The notes beneath the pieces were generated by a model that saw nothing but the letters and a program-made list of their open reading frames with translations, searched no databases and was not told the origin of the DNA. A program made the translations under genes and the position numbers. This document shows, piece by piece, positions 17,541 through 25,569 of a DNA stretch of 64,000 nt; within the stretch, counting starts at the first letter, position 1; the number at the start of each line of letters is the position of its first letter. The stretch lies in NCBI RefSeq assembly GCF_020035535.1, contig NZ_CP083350.1, positions 1,498,501 through 1,562,500 on the forward strand, in the 5' to 3' direction. Origin of the DNA: Ensifer adhaerens. Lineage in GTDB: Bacteria; Pseudomonadota; Alphaproteobacteria; Rhizobiales; Rhizobiaceae.

Positions 17541-18335
17541 ATGTGGGTTGAGCTTTCAAATGACGAAATCGACTTAGTCATAGATGCGCTGGGCGAAGGC
17601 CCGCTGGCGGATAGGTTGAGGGTAAGGCCTCATCGGCAGACAGGAGCGTTCACAAAGGCGGCGGAAGAAAAAGCTGCTGGCAAGGACGAGTTGGTCATAG
17701 AAACTTCGGGCATCATCGACCGGTACGATTTCGGCGCGTATGTTATGTCTTGGATTTGGGTCAGCGACGAAGAAGCAGGTGTTCCAACGTCCTTTGACGG
17801 TTTCATAGTTACCGACGAAATCCGGAACCTGTTTGAGAACCTGCGGTCCTTCCGAATTACCGATCTCGACTTCTCTACTACTGCGATAATTGCCAACGGC
17901 AAGATGGATAACTACGACTGGAAGTTCGAGACCTCAGGACAGGTGTGGATACTGACGGCTTTCACTGAGTCAAACGCCGCGGACTGGCTGCATATCGAAG
18001 AATGGAAGCTTGGGACTCCTTCGCGTTCTATGACCAGCACTGACGTTTTTTCGGCTATTGGGAGGGCGCTTCAGATCCTAGCAACAAGCTCCTCAAATTT
18101 GCGATTGGAAGACCATCCCCTTTATTGGCGGAAATATCTCGAGCTATACGCGTTGGGTGAAATATCTGCGATGGAGGCGGTAAAGTGGCTCAATGTAACC
18201 GTCGAGGCGCTTGACGAAAAAGCCCAATCAGTTCGCGAGCGCATCGAAGAAAACCGTAGGAATGCCGTGCGAGTTAGTCTCGCTGGACCGGGAATACCTC
18301 GGTTCGATATTGAGTGTACAAGCGCGCGGGTCTGA
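17541..18335 (+). CDS. Hypothetical 264-residue protein
   Basis: The frame starts MWVELSNDEIDLVIDALGEG and ends IECTSARV. The ribosome site is weak (GAGACTAAAAA before the ATG). The sequence is soluble and acidic, with an Ile/Asp-rich beta region (ITDLDFSTTAIIANGKMDNYDW). A C-terminal helix, AMEAVKWLNVTVEALDEKAQ, is followed by a charged stretch. The layout (N-domain, aromatic middle, short helical tail) vaguely recalls the 262-residue protein at 12773, but they do not align convincingly. An IS element lies 48 bp downstream. Confidence 0.55.
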   Translation: MWVELSNDEIDLVIDALGEGPLADRLRVRPHRQTGAFTKAAEEKAAGKDELVIETSGIIDRYDFGAYVMSWIWVSDEEAGVPTSFDGFIVTDEIRNLFENLRSFRITDLDFSTTAIIANGKMDNYDWKFETSGQVWILTAFTESNAADWLHIEEWKLGTPSRSMTSTDVFSAIGRALQILATSSSNLRLEDHPLYWRKYLELYALGEISAMEAVKWLNVTVEALDEKAQSVRERIEENRRNAVRVSLAGPGIPRFDIECTSARV

Positions 18336-18446
18336 ATGGGAATTTGGTCTCACTTAAGATCTCGCCGCAATCGTTGCCGAGTGTGACCTGCCACGGGTAA
18401 TTTCCTCCAGATTGGATTAGAGTCCGGCCTGATTAAGGACGGACGC

Positions 18447-18713
18447 ATGAAGAAGCAGAGATTTACGGAAGAGCAGATTATTGCGGTGCTGAAGGAGCAG
18501 GAGGCTGGCGCGAAGGTGGCTGAGCTCTGCCGCAAGCACGGGATTTCGGAAGCGACCTTTTATAACTGGAAAGCCAAATACGGCGGTATGGAGGTCTCCG
18601 AGGCGAAGCGTCTCAAGGCGCTCGAGGAGGAGAATGCTAAGCTGAAGAAGCTGTTGGCCGAGCAGATGCTGGACGCTGCCGCGCTCCGCGAGCTTCTGGC
18701 AAAAAAATGGTAG
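18447..18713 (+). CDS. IS3-family transposase OrfA
   Basis: An 88-residue DNA-binding component. [21 protein letters not shown] plus [20 protein letters not shown] is the usual helix-turn-helix. It is followed by the leucine-zipper-like [18 protein letters not shown] used for multimerisation. The frame ends at TAG just after an A7 run (18701-18707), where a -1 frameshift would fuse it to OrfB. Confidence 0.93.
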   Translation: MKKQRFTEEQIIAVLKEQEAGAKVAELCRKHGISEATFYNWKAKYGGMEVSEAKRLKALEEENAKLKKLLAEQMLDAAALRELLAKKW

Positions 18714-19636
18714 GGCCTGCCGCCAAGCGCGAAGCCGTCGCGCATCTGAAGACCGTGATGGGTCTTTCGGAACGGCGGGCCTGCCAGATCATATCCGCTG
18801 ATCGGAAGATGGTGCGCTATCGGTCCTGCCGGCCGCCGGAGGTCGAACTGCGGGCAAGACTGCGCGACCTCGCCAACGAGCGACGGCGTTTCGGCTATCG
18901 GCGGCTGTTCGTCCTGCTCAAGCGAGACGGAGAGCCGTCCGGCGTCAATCGCATCTACCGGCTCTACCGCGAGGAAGGGCTGTCGGTCCGCAAGCGGAAA
19001 GCCAGACGGCGTGCCGTCGGCACGCGTGCGCCGATCCTGGTCGAAGCGAAGGCCAATGCCCGCTGGTCGCTGGATTTCGTCCACGACCAGTTTGCCTGCG
19101 GAAGGAGGTTTCGCGTGCTCAACATCGTCGATGACGTGACGCGCGAATGCCTGGCGGCAATCCCCGACACATCGATCTCCGGGCGTCGGGTCGCCCGCGA
19201 ACTGACGGCGCTTATCGAACGGCGCGGCAAGCCCGGCATGATCGTCTCCGACCATGGCACGGAGTTCACGTCGAACGCGATCCTCGCCTGGTCAAAGGAG
19301 CACAAGGTCGAATGGCACTACATCGCGCCGGGAAAGCCGATGCAGAACGGCTACGTCGAATCCTTCAACGGCCGCATGCGCGACGAACTGCTGAACGAGA
19401 GCCTGTTCTTCGGTCTCGGCCACGCTCGCAGCGCCATTTCCGAATGGGCGGAGGATTACAACAATTTCCGGCCACACTCATCGCTCGGATATCAGACCCC
19501 GGCCAACTATGCCGGGACCATCGCCGCAACCGGCTCCAACGCTGCGCAAGATGAAGGCTACGCGTTTCCGCCGGTTGCTCCCACCGCGCCAAATGGCGTA
19601 TCGAAAACCGCCGGGGCTCTAATCGCCGCTGGATGA
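18707..19636 (+). CDS. IS3-family transposase OrfB (DDE integrase core)
   Basis: 309 residues from the ATG overlapping the OrfA stop. An N-terminal HTH_21-type region ([14 protein letters not shown].. [13 protein letters not shown]) precedes the rve integrase core. First Asp is in [10 protein letters not shown], second in [12 protein letters not shown], and Glu in [18 protein letters not shown], so the DDE triad is intact. The [16 protein letters not shown] end is typical. It is probably made as an OrfAB fusion by frameshifting on the A7 run. Confidence 0.93.
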   Translation: MVGPAAKREAVAHLKTVMGLSERRACQIISADRKMVRYRSCRPPEVELRARLRDLANERRRFGYRRLFVLLKRDGEPSGVNRIYRLYREEGLSVRKRKARRRAVGTRAPILVEAKANARWSLDFVHDQFACGRRFRVLNIVDDVTRECLAAIPDTSISGRRVARELTALIERRGKPGMIVSDHGTEFTSNAILAWSKEHKVEWHYIAPGKPMQNGYVESFNGRMRDELLNESLFFGLGHARSAISEWAEDYNNFRPHSSLGYQTPANYAGTIAATGSNAAQDEGYAFPPVAPTAPNGVSKTAGALIAAG

Positions 19637-19727
19637 AAGTTCAGTGGCAGGTCAAGTGCGTTTCATCGTTGGAGCATATGACTGAAGAGCCTTCGCGGGC
19701 CGTCGTCGATCTCGGAAACGCCTCGGA

Positions 19728-20285
19728 CTATTGGCTATTAATGGCCGGTTTCAAGTTCGATGCGTTTCCAATGGTGATCTCGTGGCAGGCCGTCATCGGG
19801 GGCTTTCGTCTCAAATGCTACGTCCGAAATGGAATAATACTGGCAAACTTGTAGACATGCATGCCTGGTATTAGGCAGCGCTGTCACTGGCCCACTTTTC
19901 GATCAGTGAAAATTTGGCAATCGGCGCGCTTACAAACGCTGACTGATCCGTGACTGGAAACATATGCTTCTGACGGGACCAATTGCGAAGACGGGGAGGC
20001 AGCAACTATCGCCGTCGGCTGCTGGGTTTCGTCCATCGAAGAAGACAGGCGGCTTTCTGCGGGCCTAAGACAAGATTCTTTGTATCGCAGTTCGTCTAGC
20101 AGCGCTTCGGTTGGATATGCGCGAAGTCGCGGCCGCGCCGCTCATGCCTGCGCGGCATCTAGTAGTCGGTTACCCAGCCGGGCTTATCTCTCAACATCGG
20201 ACTCTCCAACGATTGGTTCGTGCCAAAGTAGCGGCATAATCCATTCGGCGCAACGGCTTCGCAAAACGTTCATCGGCCAGACGAC
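19728..20285. repeat. Imperfect direct repeat, family 1, copy B
   Basis: Second copy of the 14596-15013 repeat, about 5 kb away in the same orientation. The first block (19728-19758) and the rest (from about 19902) are separated by roughly 145 bp that copy A lacks: either an insertion here or a deletion there. The remainder aligns through TTCGCAAAACGTTC near the end. Confidence 0.7.
20155..20193 (-). CDS. Conserved 12-codon micro-ORF, copy B
   Basis: GGAGAGTCCG then ATG gives MLRDKPGWVTDY and TAG. The peptide matches copy A (14894-14932) exactly, with three silent base differences. No longer frame continues from it in either copy. Confidence 0.4.
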
Positions 20286-20549
20286 GACCGCCTCGACTCG
20301 AAGCCATGGCCTTCGGGCTTTCGTCGACCGAATGATGACCGGTTCGAGCGACCACTCTCTCGATTTTGCCCCTCTGATCCTTCAGTTTGGAGAGCATCTT
20401 GATGCAAGAAGTGGTGAGAGTAACAGGCGGCAATGGCAGAACGCTGCAGAGATTATGTGCGACGGTCGCTCAAACTGCTGAATGCATCCAATAAGGCCGC
20501 ACCGGACAAAGCATGGGCACCATTTCATCTGTTTCCCTCAAACAGGCAA
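20286..20549. other. Spacer between repeats, no gene seen
   Basis: About 260 bp. A minus-strand frame (20191-20433) runs through repeat and unique sequence and has no recognisable protein family. Confidence 0.35.
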
Positions 20550-20752
20550 GGAGATGCCGGTGGAGGGCTGGGCAAATGGCCACCTGAAGATCAGTGAAAT
20601 GGTCGATGCTGGGGCAAATAGTTGGCGATGTCGTCCGCAGACGCCGGAGGACCGGGCTCGGTCCGCAGTCAGCTTTAAACAGCCGACGCGAGGACGGCGA
20701 TAGCGATTCGGCTTAAGAGGATCTGTCGGAGCGTATGGACGGACGCAGCGCC
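20550..20752 (+). repeat. Decayed direct repeat, family 2, copy 2
   Basis: Counterpart of 7489-7697 in the same orientation, with the shared blocks listed there. The plus frame NGHLKISEMVDAGANSWRC is kept from copy to copy, but frames diverge after it, indicating decay. Confidence 0.55.
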
Positions 20753-20859
20753 AACGGAGAGGTAAGAGCGCGCATTCAACGTAGTCGTTTTCCGCGATGC
20801 AAGAAATGTGTCGGCTCTTTGGAGCGGACACACTTCCAAAGGAACCGCGAAAGATTCCG

Positions 20860-21312
20860 CTAAGCGGCTAACGCCGTATGCCAGCCATCAGACTCGTGGC
20901 GGAACTGAATCTGCTCAGCATCAAGTGACTGGTCAGATTCGGTAATACTCTCGATCAAGCGACTCAGTTCCTCATCCTTTTTCTTGTTCGCATAGATGAT
21001 GCGCAGAAGCCGTTCCGCCGCACGATTGGAGACCGGCTTATTTGAGGCCTTTTCCCACTTCGCAATACTTTGCTCGTTGGTCGACAAGCGGTCAGCAAGT
21101 CCACGTTGCGAGAAATCAAGCTCCAAACGAAGGAATCTGAACTCAGCACCATTCATGGTCCGGTGCTGCCTTACGATGCTATCGCCGATGGCGTTGTGCA
21201 GGCCTACCATATCTTCTATCGAAAAAGTCTCTCCATAGCCGGACGTATCTTCGACAGTGTACCCAGATGCCAAGTAGACATTGTCCAGACCGCATTCAAT
21301 ATAATGGTACAT
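20860..21312 (-). CDS. HTH antitoxin-like regulator (MqsA/HigA style)
   Basis: I chose the ATG at 21312 because AAGGAG lies 6 nt upstream; the ATG at 21318 is too close to it. The N-terminal ~55 residues (MYHYIECGLDNVYLASGY) form a small beta-rich domain. The C-terminal helix-turn-helix, FRFLRLELDFSQRGLADRL followed by NEQSIAKWEKAS, is of the type that ends MqsA-like antitoxins. It lies 27 bp downstream of a DUF4258 gene on the same strand, so the two form a toxin-antitoxin-like pair, with the antitoxin probably autoregulating through the palindrome at 21683. Confidence 0.7.
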   Translation of the reverse strand: MYHYIECGLDNVYLASGYTVEDTSGYGETFSIEDMVGLHNAIGDSIVRQHRTMNGAEFRFLRLELDFSQRGLADRLSTNEQSIAKWEKASNKPVSNRAAERLLRIIYANKKKDEELSRLIESITESDQSLDAEQIQFRHESDGWHTALAA

Positions 21313-21339
21313 CTTCATCTCCTTGTCCCGCCCGAGCTA

Positions 21340-21615
21340 CTACATCGCCGAAATTACGAGGACGTGCTTTTCCCAAATAATGGCAACTGGGACGGTCAAC
21401 TCTTGTCCTGCTCCATGGCGGTGCACGTCAGCTTTCCAATTACCCTTGATATCGATAATAGGATCGATAATTACTGTTCCTTTTAGAAGGCAGTTTCGGA
21501 TCATGGTCGTTGTGATCTTCCGTTCTGGATGATCCTGCTTAGCGTGTCTGGTGTATTGGACTTTGCCATTGATCGTAAAATCGCGAACGAGTTTCTGAAA
21601 CTCACCGCGCGACAT
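21340..21615 (-). CDS. DUF4258-family toxin-like protein
   Basis: 91 residues from an ATG at 21615 (MSRGEFQKLVRDF). YTRHAKQDHPERKIT (about 21-35) is the hallmark of DUF4258 proteins, small barrel-like proteins related to RelE/MqsR-type RNases. NCLLKGTVII and a beta-rich C-terminus (VAIIWEKHVLVISAM) follow. The gene precedes the HTH antitoxin-like gene on the same strand. Toxicity is inferred from context, not shown by catalytic residues. Confidence 0.65.
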   Translation of the reverse strand: MSRGEFQKLVRDFTINGKVQYTRHAKQDHPERKITTTMIRNCLLKGTVIIDPIIDIKGNWKADVHRHGAGQELTVPVAIIWEKHVLVISAM

Positions 21616-21682
21616 TTTTTTGGGTTGCTCAGATTCTCGCGCTCCGAAATCGACTACATTCGACAATCTTGCTCTCCAGTTT

Positions 21683-21699
21683 CCTATACAATGTATAGG
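21683..21699. promoter_or_regulatory. Palindromic operator candidate for the toxin-antitoxin pair
   Basis: CCTATACAATGTATAGG is a perfect 8+1+8 palindrome lying 68 bp upstream of the DUF4258 start. MqsA-type antitoxins bind palindromes of this size (AACCT...AGGTT), and the flanking GTT on one side extends the resemblance. It probably overlaps the promoter. Confidence 0.5.
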
Positions 21700-22075
21700 T
21701 TCTGGCCATGGAAAAGTCAATGGTTGATGTATTCGGCTGTCGCCGCTCACACGTCGGCGCGGATGAGACCGCCTTCCTGCTACACCGCTGACGCGCTGAC
21801 CTTGGTGGATTGCCGATTTCCCGAGCATATTCGCACGGCATGACAGGGCGTCGATCGCAAGTGATCTTTCGACGCGACTTCTCCGGCTCGAGCCCACATA
21901 CGGACCCGGATAGATGCTCGGCGTCAGCCTTCGACTCTGGTAAAGCCCAGCCACGAGGGGCGCTGATGCCAACGGTTCAAAGCCCGCAGCCTGCGGAGCG
22001 ACACCACGGCACCCCCTTGACACCACGAACCGCCAGCTAAACCGTCCTTAGCCGCAGCAGCTTCTGCGCCACTAG
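21700..22075. other. About 375 bp without a convincing gene
   Basis: Open frames on both strands (a plus one at 21810-22040 and a long minus extension of the DUF4258 frame) lack starts, ribosome sites and family features. Confidence 0.35.
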
Positions 22076-22384
22076 ATGGCTGTTTTCATGCAGTGTTCGG
22101 GAAGTGACTTTTTAAAATTGGCGTGCAATACCCACTTTTCTGGAAAACCCAAGGGGGCATTTTTAGACACGGTTCTCATCACCGGAACGTTGACGAACAT
22201 CTGCTGCGAGTCCTCGCCCCGTGATGCCTATGCCAGCGGATTCCGGGTAGTTTTCGTGGTTGACGCGACGGCTGCCAGCCGCGACCAGGACCACAACGCA
22301 ACGCTCCACAATATCTATCGTAGCTTTGGCGATGTGCGACCGACAGACGAAGCCATTGCTCTTCTGTCCGTATACCGGGTCTAG
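22076..22384 (+). pseudogene. Truncated isochorismatase-family hydrolase
   Basis: From about 22163 the frame reads LDTVLITGTLTNICCESSPR, RDAYASGFRVVFVVDATAAS and RPTDEAIALL, the C-terminal half of an isochorismatase-like cysteine hydrolase with the catalytic Cys (TNICCES) present. The N-terminal half, with the catalytic Asp, is missing. The ~29 codons before it do not belong to the family. It is a 5'-truncated gene, not expected to be active. Confidence 0.7.
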
Positions 22385-22407
22385 GTACCCGGTGCTTTAG
22401 GTTTGGG

Positions 22408-22782
22408 CTATTCAGCTATGACGGTACCTTGGTGAAAGACAATTTGCCATGTGTCTGCATTTTTCCGCCAGAGTGTCGTTCTGCGAGTTCTCCGATCCGG
22501 CTGCTGCAAGATGTAGTTGAGCTGGTAAAGACCTTCCGCAAGCTGGCGAATGGAGAATTCCGAGCATGACCAGCCTTCAGGCTCCGGGGTTTTGTAAAAT
22601 TCCAAAAGGTTCTCTATGACAAATTCTCGGTCGTAGGCTTTGCCGCTTGCGCCAATTTCCCAAAAATCATCGACCGTCATTTTGAGGAGGTCGTCGCGGC
22701 TGGTGCCAAGCTCCCGATGATGGAAAAGCGGTTCGCGAGCGCTGAGTTCGCCAAGGATTGCACGGAGAGCAGGGTTCAGCAT
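22408..22782 (-). CDS. DUF4440/NTF2-like small protein
   Basis: 124 residues, with GAAAGAGGAAAA before the ATG at 22782. The pattern ELSAREPLFHHRELGTSRDD at the start, DDFWEIGASGKAYDREFV in the middle and TTLWRKNADTWQIVFHQGT near the end is that of the DUF4440 (SnoaL/NTF2-fold) family. The final Trp-x-Ile-x-xHQG strand is diagnostic. These proteins have a hydrophobic pocket but usually no known substrate. It is isolated and convergent with the truncated hydrolase. Confidence 0.75.
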   Translation of the reverse strand: MLNPALRAILGELSAREPLFHHRELGTSRDDLLKMTVDDFWEIGASGKAYDREFVIENLLEFYKTPEPEGWSCSEFSIRQLAEGLYQLNYILQQPDRRTRRTTLWRKNADTWQIVFHQGTVIAE

Positions 22783-23061
22783 TTTTCCTCTTTCAAACGT
22801 TCTCGACCAATTAAATCACTATAACGATCAAACCAGCCCGGGCTGCAAGCGAGACGGCCCAGCGCGTTTCGATTGAGTTCAGACCAGAGGCGCTAAATTC
22901 GATCACCGTCCTCGCCGGGTTCCTGTCCTTTGTGAACCGGTACTTCGAACTGGTAGACGCCGCAGTCGAGCCGCCGTGCTAAGCGCCTTCGGAAGTTGAC
23001 AATTGGGCCGGTCAAACTGATGTTGCTGGAAGGCAAGCGTGAACCTCGAACAACTCCCGAT

Positions 23062-23532
23062 ATGGACGATCACCAGGTTACAAGTGTGTGTTTAAGTTGT
23101 GAACTGACGTCGGGACGCAAGCCGCTTCCTGGCGGGACAATATTCGAGACCGAGTATTTTCATGCTCACCAGGACGTCGCTTATCCCGTGCCCGGTCAAG
23201 TTATCGTCGCTGCGAAGCGTCATTTCAAGCTTTTGACTGATATGACTCCTGCTGAGACATCCGAGTTTCTACCCCTCGTTCAGAAGTTGAGGGGGCAGCA
23301 GGCAAAGCAGCTTGGTATCGAGCACGTCTACTATTTTTACAATGAGGATACGTCGCACCACTTTCATCTTTGGATGGTGCCTCGATATCCGTGGATGGCG
23401 CAGTTTGGAAAGTCCATCGACGCGGTACGTCCGGCGCTTCGCCATGCCCGCGATACCATGAACTCGAAGGCGGAACTCGCTTTTGTCGCAGAATCCGCCA
23501 ATAAGCTGCGGCAGGGGATGCTTGGCGTGTAG
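23062..23532 (+). CDS. HIT-family protein
   Basis: 156 residues from the ATG at 23062 (MDDHQVTSVCLSCEL). An in-frame TTG at 22996 preceded by GGAAG is an alternative. VCLSCELTSGRKPLPGG with two cysteines may bind zinc. PVPGQVIVAAKRHFKLLTDM is the usual central strand-helix of HIT hydrolases. The histidine triad region reads SHHFHLWMVPRYPW (His-Phe-His-Leu-Trp), so the third His is replaced by Trp, as in several HIT-like proteins. It probably handles nucleotides, though activity is uncertain. Confidence 0.75.
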   Translation: MDDHQVTSVCLSCELTSGRKPLPGGTIFETEYFHAHQDVAYPVPGQVIVAAKRHFKLLTDMTPAETSEFLPLVQKLRGQQAKQLGIEHVYYFYNEDTSHHFHLWMVPRYPWMAQFGKSIDAVRPALRHARDTMNSKAELAFVAESANKLRQGMLGV

Positions 23533-23636
23533 GTCTGTGCTGCGAGGAGCGCTACAATACGGCGTTGCTTCAGGCGTGAAGTGCGGACTATATTCGGTCC
23601 GCTCTCTTCGCACATCAGTCCATAAGGACAGCACAG

Positions 23637-23880
23637 ATGCTCCATCATGCGTCGTTCGGCGTCTCAAACATTGAGAAGTCGTACACCTTCTATGATGCCT
23701 TCTTTCGTGCCGGGGCAGGGTCCTCCGCTGGTGCAGGACATCATCTTGCCTTTCGCTCCAAGTCGAGAAGCAGTCAAACTATTTCATCTGGCTGCCTTGG
23801 CGCACGGGGGATCGACAACCAGTCGGCTCCTCTTGCCGCCGATCCAGGCACCCGGATGTATGGTAAGCGCCAACGCCGGA
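23637..23880 (+). pseudogene. Frameshifted VOC (glyoxalase-like) gene
   Basis: MLHHASFGVSNIEKSYTFYDA starts a VOC module in one frame and GAGHHLAFRSKSR follows in the same frame. A second frame then gives SREAVKLFHLAALAHGG. A glyoxalase-type protein normally has FRAPSREAV..FH.AAL..GG continuously, so at least one frameshift separates the parts, and the C-terminal metal ligand region is not recoverable. Inactive. Confidence 0.6.
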
Positions 23881-24293
23881 GCGCCGAGAACGATCCGGGT
23901 AGACAATTTTAAAGATCACTGCGGAAGAAACACGTTCATGCGGTTACGGTTTTCGACGACGGACTTGCGCCGACGGTTCGTCACATGGCGCATCCTGGAC
24001 GATAACGTCGCACCCACTTTACCATGCCAACTCATCGGGTGAGAGCGCCGTGAAAGTGACTCTGGTTGGCCGCAAAGGGAACCTAGGGGGAAAACGGTTG
24101 GGATTTTTGAAAACTTGCCGCCGACAAATTTCGGGGACAGAATCATATCATGGTTGGCTACGTTGCGTTCGAGTCCAACAAAAAGATGCAATAGAGACGT
24201 GGCGGATCGGCTTCACTCAAATGGTGTCTTTATGAATTTCACTGCGACCGAAGGAATGGCACTTCCTTTGATTTAGCCCTGAAGGAGTGTGCT
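23881..24293. other. About 410 bp without a convincing gene
   Basis: No supported coding sequence. Frames on both strands are short and lack ribosome sites. Probably decayed sequence between pseudogenes. Confidence 0.35.
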
Positions 24294-24749
24294 ATGACAG
24301 CTTTCGGAAACGCGACACCAAACCGGAGCGGCGTCACGCGACCGTTCTTTGACAAGCATTATTTTGTCGAAGGCGTTCGATCCGCGGTAGCATCTGGCAG
24401 TTTGTTTCGCCTACGCAGGAGGATATCCGAGGAACAAAGCCGCGCGCCACAAGAGTGATCAAAGTTTTTCCGGCTAGCGGAGGATATCGAATCCCGCTGG
24501 GCGCAAATCGAAGCCGAGTTCGGCGAGGGAGCTTTGCTGGTCGAGGAGGATGAATTGATCCAGTTTGCGGCCAGAGCTGAAGGTGGATATTATGAGAGCA
24601 ACCCTCATCTTCTAGAGAACGCGCGTCTATTTCGTGCGCTCAAAGGCGAGACGTGGTGGACTAGAGAGCACCACTTTCAGCGCCTTTCGGAAGAGGCGGG
24701 ATATGGTACACCTCCTCCAGATGCTCGCGAAATTTATTCGTTGTTTTGA
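24294..24749 (+). pseudogene. Hypothetical gene interrupted by one in-frame TGA
   Basis: An ATG with an ideal AAGGAG site starts MTAFGNATPNRSGVTRPFFD. The frame meets TGA at 24456-24458 (codon 55) and then continues, still in frame, as FFRLAEDIESRWAQIEAEFG and ENARLFRALKGETWWTREHH to a TAA/TGA-type stop at 24749. Composition is protein-like on both sides, so a single nonsense change appears to have broken a gene of about 150 codons. Family unknown. The 3' end overlaps the antisense gene at 24661 by 89 bp. Confidence 0.55.
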
Positions 24750-25065
24750 AAGTCAACCGGCGGTCGCGATCCAAGCCGACGACTTGAAAATGCCAGCCTT
24801 CGAAAAGGTCAAGTTGAAACAAGAATTCAAGTTCGGCGGCCTTCAGTCCCTTCTCGAAAGCGGCTACCGCAAGCGCCCGAAGTTTTGCGAACGCGTCCTC
24901 AATGGTCTCCCGCATAGAGTCGTCGGCGAGACTAGCGAGTATGGCGATAAGATCCGTTCCTTCGACATCGGCGCCGCTTTTGCGCTTAGCGAAATAGTAA
25001 ACGTCGATTTGGCGGCCCGCCCCTTTTTCTGGTCGTTGTATGAGTCTGAAGCCAACGCCTGACAT
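24661..25065 (-). CDS. Hypothetical 134-residue protein
   Basis: MSGVGFRLIQRPEKGAGRQI starts at 25065, with GGGAG seven nt upstream. A helical centre, SMRETIEDAFAKLRALAVAA, and a beta stretch, DRDRRLTFKTTNKF, look like a genuine soluble protein. No family is recognised. It overlaps the 3' end of the interrupted plus-strand gene. Confidence 0.5.
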   Translation of the reverse strand: MSGVGFRLIQRPEKGAGRQIDVYYFAKRKSGADVEGTDLIAILASLADDSMRETIEDAFAKLRALAVAAFEKGLKAAELEFLFQLDLFEGWHFQVVGLDRDRRLTFKTTNKFREHLEEVYHIPPLPKGAESGAL

Positions 25066-25557
25066 GTTGGAACTCCCTACGACAGCGGGCTGCTCCTATC
25101 AGCCGAGATGCTAAATATTTGTTACCTCGCCCGAAGAGAGCGGCGATCAAGTCCGACACCTGTCTTGGCCGAAAAGAGTTCAACGGAACCTCGACAACGG
25201 TCGAGATGTCAAATCATCGTAGCCAGGACCGCTGTCATTCTGCCGCCAGTGTGGGGCCGACGTACCCTCGAGCGATCCGTAGCCAGCAGTGAGTCGCTGA
25301 CGCAGCGACGGAGATAGTGGCCCCGTCGTGGTGATCGTTGCTCGGATTGTATGGTTGCCCAATGAAATCAAGAAGCCCCTGCTTCTGGCGGCCTCCTCCT
25401 CGCTAACGTCGCCAACATGTCGTTTCGACGGAAGGAGGACAAAACTATCGGAGCGGATCGCCTACATCAGCGCTCATAGCGACAAACCAAGCGAGCGCAA
25501 TCAGATGTCTGGCCGTTCTATCGACGTGATGATATATAAATGATTGTTCGGTTATAA
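25066..25557. other. About 490 bp at the accessory/core boundary
   Basis: No gene was supported. No tRNA, integrase or direct repeat marking an island end was recognised. To the right, codon use changes to the strongly G/C-ending pattern of the remaining window. Confidence 0.4.
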
Positions 25558-25569
25558 ATGAGAGTCAAG

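Larger units (their letters stand above)
18384..19654 (+). mobile_element. Complete IS3-family insertion sequence (IS407-like)
   Basis: The element is 1271 bp. Left end TGACCTGCCACGGGTAATTT and right end (read inward) TGACCTGCCACTGAACTTTC are imperfect inverted repeats. It is flanked by identical AGTG tetranucleotides at 18380-18383 and 19655-19658, the 4-bp target duplication typical of the IS407 group. Both transposase frames are intact and joined by an A7 slippage site. It inserted into sequence between the 264-residue gene and repeat copy B, and appears potentially active. Confidence 0.93.

Noticed and set aside
21340..22026. Long N-terminal extension of the DUF4258 frame
   Set aside because: The family starts at MSRGEF (21615), and the palindromic operator lies inside the extension.
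24456..24458. Selenocysteine reading of the in-frame TGA
   Set aside because: No SECIS-like hairpin or selenocysteine genes are seen; a nonsense mutation is simpler.
25066..25557. Island attachment site or tRNA at the composition boundary
   Set aside because: No tRNA cloverleaf, integrase gene or end repeat was visible.
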